Positions 26,278 through 37,908 of a stretch of 64,000 bases of DNA are shown here, piece after piece; position 1 is the stretch's first letter, and each line of letters starts with the position of its first letter. The DNA is from Semisulcospira habei (Eukaryota > Mollusca > Gastropoda > Semisulcospiridae). The translations under genes and the position numbers were made by a program. Location: positions 30,439,731 through 30,503,730 of the forward strand of contig BTPG01000008.1 in NCBI GenBank assembly GCA_036245525.1, written 5' to 3'. The notes beneath the pieces were generated by a model, which was given only the letters and a program-made list of their open reading frames with translations, had not been told where the DNA came from and did not search any database.

Positions 26278-29200
26278 TGAGTGAGTGTGCGTGTGTGTGT
26301 GTGTGTGCACGTGTGTGCACGTGCGCGCACGGTTGTACATGCATGAACATGTACATGAAGGTGCATGTGTCCAGGATGCAAAATGCTTCCAGTGGATGCC
26401 TAGTAAGCAAATGTCCAGTGCGCAAAAGGTCGTTGGGCAGATGTCCGCTGCTGATGGTCCATGCAAGGCACACCAAAAGTGCCTGACATCGGCCTGATGA
26501 CCTTTTGCATACTGGGTGGACATCAGGCTGATCAAAAGTAGCAAAATGTCTTTGGACCCACTACAGCCACAGCTGTGCACAGGCTCACTGCGGTCGTTGT
26601 GGGCCCGAGGACCTTTGCTTACTGGGGATGTTGGCTTCAGTCAGGCTGCACACAGCCTAGCAGCGTGAGGCTGTCCGCAGGTCAGGTCGACTGAGGTCAA
26701 AATCAGCCTGAAGACCTTTAGCTTACTAGATTGATGATAGATATGTGCATGTTACAAGTGAGTCATAAACGTTCCATCAACCCAATTCTGTACACAATGA
26801 AAAAGAACTATGCACCTTATAGACAGTGCCAAAAGCACCCGAGCCTATGATGCCCCCTTTACGCAGCTCAGATTCCTTTATCAACCGTAACTTGGCCAGA
26901 TCGGGCTGGGCACTGGTGGGAGTGACTGGCTCTGTCTCATCATAGCCAGTCATCCTGGCGGTAAGCTCAGCTGTCTTTTCCTTGGACTTGGCACGCTTTG
27001 AGCAGTAGTAGCCAAACAACGTGAGCAGGAAGGCCAAGAGCAGGACACCGCAGATGGTGGGCACGGCCAGAATGATGATCTTTTTCTTCTCTTCTCTGAA
27101 AAATATATATCGTAATGATGACAAGCATACATACCATTACAACTAGTTTGTAGTGTTACCGGGAATTCAGCAGATGGCTAAAATCTGTGACCCCAATAAT
27201 TCTGGAAGTTAACTCACCCTTCACTGCTATTGTGTGTAAATTGTGTTTCTGAAATTTGTGTTAACTCATTCTACCCCAACACGAAAATCCCCAAATGTCG
27301 CCGTTGTCCTCTGAAGACTGCACTCTAATGCAGGACACAGATCGACCATGATAGTTCAAGGGTGATGCCAGAATAGCTTGGCGCCCATAGGCGCCAAGCT
27401 ATTCTGGCATCACCCTTGAACTATCATGGTCGATCCTTATCTTGCTGTGGTGTGTCTGGGGTAGAATGAGTTAATCTTTATCATTCGGAATACACTAGTG
27501 TGTGAAATATGTTTTACTAAAACAGTTCAAGGGTAGTGCCAGAATAGCTTGGCGCCTCTAGGCACCAAGCTATTCTGGCACCTCAAAGCCATTGGTCTAT
27601 ATCCTTATCTGTAAGTGCTATAATGTAGCTTGCATATTGCAGTGTATAAATTTAATGCTTTTAGCCTCAGTATGATATGGGTTAATTCTATACCAAAGAA
27701 CCACAGCCACCCTAGGAACATGTATGCACAGTTGGATCAACAAGAGGCATAGACCCTCATGAGCCCCCACGATTGTGGGGGTTCATGAGGATCTAAGCCT
27801 CTTGAAGATGGGCAATTTATCATTGTGCTCTGGCAGTGAAGAGAAAGCAGAAAGCAGGACTTACTCTTTCTCATCAGCTAACAAGGCCTGGACTTCCGGA
27901 TGCGTTTCATCTGCACACACGTTGCGATTTTCATCCATGGTGCCGACATCCTTCACTTGGTAGGGCAATGTCTCTGGACAATGCGCCGTACAGTTGAACT
28001 AGTATGAAAAAAAACCAAACAACCCAATATACATGCATGCCTTTCGGATGAGCGACGTGAAACATCAAGTTTGTCACTGTGTACACAGCGTCGTGAGACT
28101 AGCGATGCCATAATGTCAAGTGACGCCATTTTACTGCTTGTGCTATTCTTCTTTAGAATTCCTGTCGCTACACGAGCCCACTAAGCGCACTAATGTTGGG
28201 AAGTGCCATATGTGTCCGGCGTCTTTATTTGTGTACGCTGGCGTGTGTATTGATCAGTGGCTGGCTTACAGAAGAGGAAAATGCATCAGAAGGATAAGCT
28301 TAAAAAAATGAACAACTGTGAATGAATAAAAACGCATGTGAGCTCCACCCGCGGTGGTTTCAATTTAATAGCATGTCCATGATATCACTACGCTAAACCT
28401 CTAACAATTGAAGTAACAAGATAAAAATTACGTCATGTCTAGTTACGATAACCTTGCTGTTGAACGTGCATTTGGCGCGAAGTGCCATATGTGCATATGT
28501 ATGTATGTGCGTATGTATGTATGTGCGTATGTATGTGCGTATGTATGTAAACAAGAGAATCTCCGATATTTCTGTACACACAAGCTTGAAACTTGGCGAA
28601 ATCCTTTCTTAAGTGGGTGGCTAAGAGAGCCTCCAAGCATATTGTAATTCATTGAAGACATAAACAACCGTTTAAAGGAAGTCTGTTGACCCAGATTAGA
28701 GTCCGTAATTTTTGTCATATTTACTTGAACTTTTGCATATATAGCTTAGTTTGGAGAAAGACATTGGATGAGTTCATTAGCCAGCTTTGTATCCTTTCAA
28801 CTTTTTTTAGTAAAAATTAATTCTTTTCAGAAAAGAATTAAAACATTTAAAAACCTTAACTTCTAGAGAAAGTCAGACTGTGGAGGTGACGTAAAAGAGG
28901 CAACTCTTTCACCACGCAGACACTGACATAATACTCTAAATATGACGTCATTCTCTCTCGCGTGCGCAGCTCTCTCTCGCTCTCACACAATCATGCGCGC
29001 ATCTCCATGAGGAATAGATCCTCATGCGCCCTCCAAACATCTCCAATATGCCTATTGGGAGATGTTTGGAGCGTGCGCATGACGCACACACACATCGACT
29101 GCTTTCAAAAGAGCATGAAGGTGACCTGTGTACTTAGTATATCATGTAGCTAAAGATAACCTGCTTTCAAACAAATTACAGCAAGACTGAAATTGTACCG

Positions 29201-32200
29201 TGAAGTTCTAGTTTTGTCATCATTTTCTCAAGCCTATGAAGGGAAAGTGAAACTCATATCATGTAAAATATAAAATTACGTAAAAACTAAAACTTACGTT
29301 ATGACAAATGACGTTTGACAAATCAATGACGCATATGTCCGGCGCGCTTATAGAACTCACTGACGCATTGGCAGATATTCGACTTTTTCAATAGGAGATA
29401 ATTCAACATCAGAATCAGGTCAAAGACAAAAGGTAGAGACCATTGGCAGCGAGGACCGCTCTCATATAGAAGGTACTTTGTGGGTTATGGTTCATCCCAT
29501 CGTGTTAAATTTTTTTAAAATAAAATGCTCGTTAGCGAGAAAATGGACGTTTCACAAAACCGGTTGATCCACATTTGAGTCCGTAATTTTTCTTATTTTT
29601 ACTAAATATTTTGCATATAGCTAGATAAACAGAAGATATTGAATGAGTCTGTTAACCAGCATTGTACCTCTAGAACGTTTTGACTGATAATTAAATATTT
29701 ATGAAAAAAAAGTAATTTCATGTTTTGGGGATTAATTTCATGAATCATTTGGGATTAATCTTAAAACAATTGAATCTTTTTATGAAAAAAGCAAAAAAGC
29801 AATCTTCTCATTAATAATTGCATGATTTTTCATAAATGGTATTTACATAAGCCTACAGTTTGTCTCGGCTGTCGGGTACGATTTGGGCAATTGTGACCTG
29901 TGCGCCCTAAATGTGAAAATCAGACAATTTTCTGCACTACTTTTTCAGAGTTATTTTTAAAACAGCTAACATAACTTTGACTTTTCTTTTATGAAAAAAA
30001 AACCCAAACCCTTTTTTGTCATCAATACCAGCATGATTTTTCATTAAAAAAAAAGTTTTTTTTAAGCCTGCCGTTTGTGCCGGGTCTGGGTACCTATAAG
30101 CCCTTGGTGTGAAAATCAGCAAAAAAAAAAAAAAAAAAAGCCAAGTTTGATCCTATGTGAGTACTGCGACGAGTGACGTATAACATCGAGTCGTCACTAT
30201 GAATACGGCATCGTGGGACTAACCATTCCATGACGTGAAGCTTGAAGTGACATAATTTTGCTGCTCATGCTTATTCTTCTTCAGAATAGCTATCACTACG
30301 CCAGACACACAGAGCTTACGAATGGTCGGAATCGCCATGTGTCCATCTTTATTTCTGTGTGCCAGTGTGTTTAGATCAGAGGGTAGGTTAGCGTAGAAGG
30401 AGATGGATCATAAGGATAACTATGCTTGAAAAAAGGAACAACTTGGGCTGGGGTCCCATCTTGTTTCTTTGCGTCCTGAGCATGCTGCCAGCATGGAGTG
30501 GATACATACTCACTACAGATGTACATCATCATCAACTTCCTATCCATCTACCATTCAACTTACATGTTTGTACCCCTCATCGAGATAGATCTTGAAGTTG
30601 CTGCAGGCCCTGCAGTGAGTGCTGGTAGTGCCACCTGTACACCCTCCACGGCACTCCTGATGACACTTGATACACGCCTTAGTGATGTTGTCGCTGTAGG
30701 CGTACTGCGGGCAGAAGTCAATGCACAGCTCATCGAGCCCTTTGTAGTACTTGCATTCCGTGCAGTACGCCATACCCGGCCCGCTACAGGTCGTGCAGAA
30801 GGGGTGGCATGGCTTGCACACCTGGCAAAACAAACAAGTTGAGGGACGATTTTATTTAACCCCTGCACTGTTAATGGATGCAGATTGTGTTTTTGAAATC
30901 ATAAATTCAAAACCAAAGATTGGAGGCCGTCAAAGGAACATGGATACAAACTGGTTTCAGCAAGAGGCATAGATCCTCATGAGCCCCTGCAACTGTGGGG
31001 GCTCATGAGGATCTATGCCTCTTGCGGTTGTGTGGTGCTCAAATTTTCTCAGCAGTGAAAAATCATTCAAACCACCATTTTCTGGTCATTATATATGCGT
31101 CTGTCAGTGTATGTATGTATGTTTAAATTCAGTTAAGCACTTCTTACCCCATAAACCCCTTCTAACCCTTTGCGTGTCAGCAGTGTTGTTTTTTGTCGCG
31201 ATGATTCCTGTAGAAAAACCGCTTGACATGCAAAGGGTTAACACACTGATTTTGATGGTTAAAAGTTGCAGATTTGTCAGCTGTCACCTGGAGATCACAG
31301 TTAAGGGGCCACATCACCCGTGATATTTCAACTGTCGTGCCAGAACAGCTGTATGCCTAAAGTGCCAATCTATTCCGGCAAAACCCTTGAACTATCATGG
31401 TTGATCAAAATCTTGCCATCTTGCATCAGGGCTATATTAACCCTTTTCGTCCTGATACACCCATTGATTGAAATAAATTAGACTATGATAGTTCAGTCAA
31501 GGGTGGTGACAGAGTAGCTTGGCGCCTCAGGCGCCAAGCTATTCTGGCACCACCCATGAACTAAAATACTTCATCTATCTCATAATCTGTAATGTCGCCT
31601 TCATTGGGCAATAAGCTAAATTAAAAAATTAGCCTCAGAATGTAATGGGTTAACACAGGTAGTATGTTACTGACCATACGTCCAGCCAAGGGATCAGCGC
31701 GGGAGGAGGAGATAGTCGCTTTGTGGTAGCCATCATCACAACGGTCCGTGTCGGGGGGCAAGCAAGTGAAAATTTCCTCATCGCGGCTCTTTTGAATACC
31801 AATTTCACACGAGTTACAGCCTCCAGGACCCACGACAGGCAGGTCTCCAGTGCACCTGCACCACAAAGAAGTCAATACAGTACAATGTATACATACACAG
31901 GGGAATGACTGGATGCTGAACAAACATGTCAACAAACAGTTAATTCCCTTGACCCCTTCTTTATCGCACCAAATCGCCAGCAGTCGACAATGACAAGGAA
32001 CAACATTAGTTGTATAGATCCACCACAAAATAATCATTTTTGGTCACATCGAGACATCGCTAGAACACACGAGCAGCTTCAGCCACAAGAGTGTTCTAGC
32101 GAAGTTGAGATGTGACCAAAAGCCATAATTTTGTCATGAATCTAAACAACGAATTTGTCTCGATTCACTACCACCACAAGTCATTATGAAAAAAAGGTGA

Positions 32201-35200
32201 CACTTACATGCGACTGTCAGACATGTCTCTTGTTTATAATGGACATCTAAGCAAGCATTTGAAACATAGAACATTGCACTGATCAAAACCACCCACGCAC
32301 TAACAAGATGAAGATTTTATCAGAAAGTCTACAGTATTGTTTGGAGCTCAGATGCGTTTATCTTTTAGGAACATTCAGAGTTGTTCATATTTTTAGGCTT
32401 ATTATGATGATCCATTTCCCTCCTCTCTAAACCAACCTCTCGGATCAACACACACGTCGGCGCACACAAATACAAGATGGACACACTGCGCTTCCCGCCA
32501 TTAGTACGCTCTGTGGGCTCGTGTAGCGACAGGAATCCATCTCCTTCTACTCTAACCAACCCTCTGATCCACACACACTGGCACACAGAAATAAAGAATG
32601 ACACACGGCGAATCCCGTCATTCGTAAGCTCTGTGGTCTGGCGTAGCATAACTATTCTGAAGAAGCCGAATGATAGCACGAGCAGCAAAATGACATCACT
32701 TCAAGCTTCAAGTCATGGCATCATTAGTCCCACGACGCCGTGTTCATAGTGACGACTCGATGTTATACAGATCACAATTTGACCTAATCCTACCCCAGGG
32801 CCGGGACAAACAGCAGGCTTATGCAAACACTGTTTATGAAAAATCATGCGGGTATTAATGAGATGATAGTTTTTTTTCGTAAATGAAAAATTAAAGTTAT
32901 GTTAGCTGTTTTACAAATGGCTCCGAAAAAGTGGTGCAGAAAACTGTCTGATTTTCACACCTAGGGCATTCAGGTCACAATTCACCTAATCGTACCCGAC
33001 AGCCGAGACAAACTGTAGGCTTATGTAAATACCGTATACGAAAAACCATGCGATTATTAATGAGAAGATTGTTGTTTTTTTTTTTGTAAAAAAAGATTCA
33101 ATTGTTTTAAGATTATCCCATATCGAGGGTTCCGGGCGTAAGAGCCGTATCCCGTTTTCCCACAATTTTACAGGAGAGCAGTTTGAAAGTTTTGAAAAAT
33201 TATTTCTATTTAGTGCTTGAGTTCCTGGTATCAAAACACGTATCAGTTGAAAGCTTGTTTTCTCCTCTGTACTTTCAAATTAACATTTTGAAAGAGTCGT
33301 TTTTATTTAGCGTACATTTGGCAAATAAACAATGTTGACATTATATACGGTCCTTATGCATGCTCAGAGTAAAAGGTTTGCAGCCACCTGTGCCTGCGTA
33401 AAGACAGGGCTGCTAAATGACAGTGTCAGGCACGCCCAAAAATGTCCAGTATATACGTAAACATTCCCGCCTAAGGACCGCAGCTAGGTTTCCTCCTAGG
33501 CTGCGTTTCTGAAATGGGTCATGTTGATATTGCCTGACAGCCGCAGAAAGAGTTACTGCTGTCAAGGGGTGAGGAAAAACGGACTCCTCTACGGACGGAA
33601 AAGCTCTAAATAGTTATAAGGCCTTTACGCCCGGCAACTGCACGGTGAAATTGCCATTACCGGACACGGAAAAGAACCGTATAATCAAACAAGACTCTTT
33701 AGCAGGAGATAAAAACAAGCACAGAACTGCTGCATGAGTGTAAGAAGATCGTAAAACATGTACGGAGAATAGCGGTCCACAACTTAAAACTGTTCAATCT
33801 AGCAGGATCTATGTAATACGAGTCCAAGGAGACTGACCAGTGACAGATTACATTTTCACATGTTTTTAACTGATCAGTCCACTTAAGCTGTGCACTCTAT
33901 ACGGAGAAAACCAACCAAACATGAAATCAGCGATACTGACAACAATAATGGCATTATCAAAATACAGGAACATCTCGTTACACGTGAAGAGAAAGTAACT
34001 ATGCAGAAATGAAAGAGAACTCACCCATTGATGTTGTTGTGGCATGTTTGATAAGCGAGTCATATTTTCAGTTCAAAAAGCATACGTAGCACAGGCTTTG
34101 ATTTTAGTCTTCTCAGCATGTCAACATTTGAAGAAGAAGGAAAAAGAAAAGAAAATCCAACATCCAAGGATTGAGTTTTCTAACACAAAATCACATATTA
34201 TTGAAATTTGAAGTCCGCTTATTATGTCCATATTACAATATTTACAGTTTCTCACTGTCAAACTTGTGTCAGAGCTCAGAGTTTTATTCTGGCCAAGTGA
34301 ACCATTGCCAGACATGACTCCGAGATGATCTGTTCTAATGACCTGTTCTAATCCATATCAGAGCATCCATCATGTCAGGCTCGGGCAGTTTGTCCTTCGT
34401 AGCTGGAGATGTCGAGAGGCTTTCATAGAATGGGTGATGTTCAGCTGGAATGATTCCAGAGCGGCAAAGAGACAGCAGATCTTGTTTCTTGGCGAAGGAC
34501 ACAGGGAGCTTTGAGGCGTAGCACCTAGGTATTTGTGCAGGTAGAGGTTGTGCGCGACGCTTGCTGGACCCTATCATCTTCAGCACTTGGAACTCTTGAT
34601 CATCGAAGGAGTACTTAAAAAACATCATCTCTTCTTGACCTTTTAGGAACTGCATCACTTTGATGCTGAGCCAGTTGACCTTGTTTCCCTTCAAGTCTGT
34701 CTTTGTATTTCTGATGACTGTGGATGCTACATGTTTGAAATCAAGAAAGTCACCATGCTTGAGCGGGATGACGACATAGGGCTGTCCTCGTCGTGCCATT
34801 CTCAGAATGATGTCCCAGCCACTCGGCGTGTAGATTGGAGAGTGTTTTTTGGCGAAAGTTATGGCTGCATGCATGCTGTCACATTCCATGTGGGTGTGTC
34901 CTGTTTCTAAATATTTATGGCTGATAACCTTGATGTTGCTAATGTTATTGACAGCATGAATTAGTGCAGCTGATAGGTTTTGGTTGCGGTTCTGTCCTGA
35001 ACAGCAGTCAGAAAAAATGATAACTTCCTCAATATGATGGGGCAAGGATGGCAGGTAAATGTACAGGCAGGTGGCAATTTCGCACGAACCGCGCTTTCCT
35101 TCGCTTTCATCCCACGTGAAACAGGTCCCCTTTCTGTCACTGAGAGAATAAACAGTGAAGTTATACACACACAGCTTGCGCTTATAATAAAGCTGACTGA

Positions 35201-36746
35201 CAAGTCCACACGGCGCTTGCAGCACAGCCTGCAGATCGACTGTGATGACATGCCTCTTTGGATCTATGCCTGCCTCTCTTTTGTCGCGATCTTTTTCCTC
35301 CCTTGCTCTGTCTTTCCTATCTCGGTGTTTCTCATACTCATTTTTCTCTTCTTCCGATGCAGCAGACCCTTTCTGTTGGAACACTGCGCAAGTGACACAC
35401 TGGTCTTTCTTTGGGTGATGGAACGAATAATTGAAATACTGATTGAATATATCCCTATACTTTCTGGCGGACACAGGTGTGTGACCACCACTTTGGCAAG
35501 CTTCAGTGTACAGCTCGTACATTTTGCTCAAAGTGAGGTCAGAAGAGAGGTACAACCTCTGTGTGTCCTTTCTTGTGTAATGCGACTCGACCACAGGAAA
35601 GGACGCAATGTGTTGTTTGGCGCGGTCAACAGCCTCATTACTATATTTGTTGTGGGGTGGTCGTGACTTCCCCCGTAGCTGCTGGCCTGTGAACACACCT
35701 CCAGTGCTGTTTTCCAGCATGGTCCACGTAGGTTTCACCAACAGCTAGGGTCGCAAGAAAAAAATTCTTGCAGACTCTGTGGACGGTGCCGTTAACATTA
35801 AAAGAAAATACACGACAAACTCGACGTTTTTTCTCCTTTGGTTGTTGTTCATCCTCATCAAACATTGTTGCTGTTTGCCTCTGCAAAACGTTGGCACAGA
35901 CAAAATCCTTCTGCCTTTCATACGATTGAAGAGCATAAAAGGCATCGAAGAGTTCTTTTCGGCTCTCCTCTGTTATCTTTTCAGAACACTTGTACCTGCA
36001 CTTTGTACAGTCCACCTCCCTCATCACCTTTGATGGTACTGTTTTGCCAGATTGGGAAAGGTATTGTTTGCCTTGCAGGTGCAAGGTCTTCCGAACATTT
36101 TTTTCCACTTTTCTGGTCTGGCTTCCCGTTGTCGCGCTAGCTTCGTTTTGGGCAGACTGGAATACATTCCTTGTTTCCTTGGTGTCACTTTATTAGATAT
36201 TGAAATCGAGCTGTCTGGTTCAGGAGAGGGACATCTCTCATCATTAATCAATGCAGCGTCTGCCTCATTTGAAGTACAGCCTTTAACTGCGTCATTTGGA
36301 GGAGAGCTGCTACCTGCGTCGTGTGGAGGAGTGCTGTTACCTGCGTCGTGTGGTGGAGTGCTGTTACCTGCGTCGTGTGGAGGAGTGCTGTTACCTGCGT
36401 CGTGTGGAGGAGTGCCGTTACCTGCTTCGTGTGGAGGAGTGCTGTTACCTGCGTCGTGTGGAGGAGTGCTGTTACCTGCGTCGTGTGGAGGAGTGCTGGT
36501 ACCTGCGTCGTTTGGAGTCAAGTCCTCATCTGTATACTTGGAGAGCCTTGCGGTACACGTCTCACTGTGATGCAAAGTAGACGGGTCTGCAAGACAGCAA
36601 AATGAGAAATCTCAAACGTGTTTCAGGCCCGTTACTCACAATTATCACTTCATGTGATTAGAAGATTGGGCGCTGGGGTATGAAGGATGGTGACTGTATC
36701 GTGATAAATGCATGTATGGCTGAATTGTGCAACTCTCCCTCTCTCT

Positions 36747-36793
<47 letters not shown>

Positions 36794-37838
36794 TGTGAGT
36801 GTGTGTGTGTGTGTGTGCGTGTGTTCTCACCTGCCGGATCAGCTCTTGCACGAAGGAGGGGAAGACAAACATCATAGTGAGTTGGATCAAAGTCAATGAA
36901 AGCGAGGGGGATAACTGGCTGACTGTTTCTGCCAGATGAGGGGTGTATCTCGTGCTGAGACTTGAAGACATCACTGAAGTATATGACGACAGTCCTTTCT
37001 GCCCAGTCTGCGAGAGCACGAGGAAGTAAATCAGCAGCATCATTGACCCATCTTCCCGGCTTTCTGAGTTCACTGACATTTGAGTGATACCGGAGATAAC
37101 GCTCATTTTCATCTTCTTCACTTCTTTTGACCATGAAATGAATGTACTCTGTAATGTTTTCTATCAGATGGTCACACAGACAGTGTCTCAGTTCCAAATG
37201 GCTGATGTCCTCCAGATGAACGACAGATGACTCGAAAAAGCAGTTACCATCAGGAACAATTATTTGTCTGTACAATCCATTGGACGCCAAAAAGTTGTCC
37301 AACCTGCCTGTGTGATCATGCAGATTTCTCTGATGGCTCAGGTGGGCTCGAAGACTGCTTTCTTTTGCGGTCTGAATATCGGGATCACTGTTTCTCTTCC
37401 TCTTTTTTCTTTTGTTTGCTTTTCTTTTCTTGCTTGTTGAAACCTGCTCAAAATCAGAAGGTACGTAGGAAGGGTCCGTGATCAGGTCATCGATATCGAG
37501 ATTAGCTTTCATCTGCAGAGGTTCTTCATCTGATGTGTCAAGACCAGTCTGCCATTTAAGGGGCTCCAGATCAGATTCATTAAACTGAACGGTGTTTTTC
37601 AGTGGCTCGTCGTCCGAAGTGCTGAAACTGTCATCATTTTTTTCTGCAGTGAGTGAAGCAGCAAGATGCAGGAACACATGATTGTCGTCTGATTCCATAG
37701 ATGAGTGCCTGTAAACGAGAACAAGAGATTAATTAGTGCCCGTGTTCAAAAACCTACATTTTATTTATGTATAAATCAGTTTACAAGGTTGGTGTAAGTT
37801 ATCCAAGTTACCACGCTAGCATTCAGATCAGTTGGAAA

Positions 37839-37908
<70 letters not shown>

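Larger units (their letters stand above)
34335..37698 (-). pseudogene. OTU-domain plus DUF7869-like protein, two frameshifts
   Basis: Exon 1 (36,831-37,698, starting MESDDNHVF) encodes acidic repeats, a Lys/Arg-rich nuclear-localisation-like stretch ([13 protein letters not shown]) and an OTU cysteine-protease domain. The OTU domain has the nucleophile motif PDGNCFF and a C-terminal THYDVCLP with the expected His. A donor gtgaga leads over a short intron, which holds a (GT)n microsatellite, to exon 2 starting at 36,586 in matching phase ([11 protein letters not shown]). Exon 2 has an 8-residue repeat, then basic and Cys-rich stretches (CTKCRYKC). It ends in a long domain with [25 protein letters not shown] and [11 protein letters not shown]. 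That last domain resembles the uncharacterised DUF7869 family, with an RNase-H-like spacing of acidic residues. Frames shift at an A7 run (36,098-36,104) and near 35,731-35,745, so the copy is broken unless these are sequencing errors. Confidence 0.75.

Noticed and set aside
26230..26580. Long Thr-His and Val-Cys frames
   Set aside because: They read through a (GT)n microsatellite and are artefacts.
27261..31653. Regularly repeated hairpins resembling a CRISPR array
   Set aside because: Spacing is irregular, each unit has its own TTAA flanks, and the genome is an animal's; they are MITEs.
35034..35666. A 210-codon plus-strand frame
   Set aside because: It is the antisense of the DUF7869-like domain, which has clear protein similarity on the minus strand.
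36052..36605. Plus-strand frames of repeats (ASCGGVLLP and similar)
   Set aside because: They read antisense through the coding minisatellite.
36645..37121. Alternative frame of 158 codons on the minus strand
   Set aside because: It overlaps the OTU exon in another frame and runs into the (GT)n repeat; a shadow frame.
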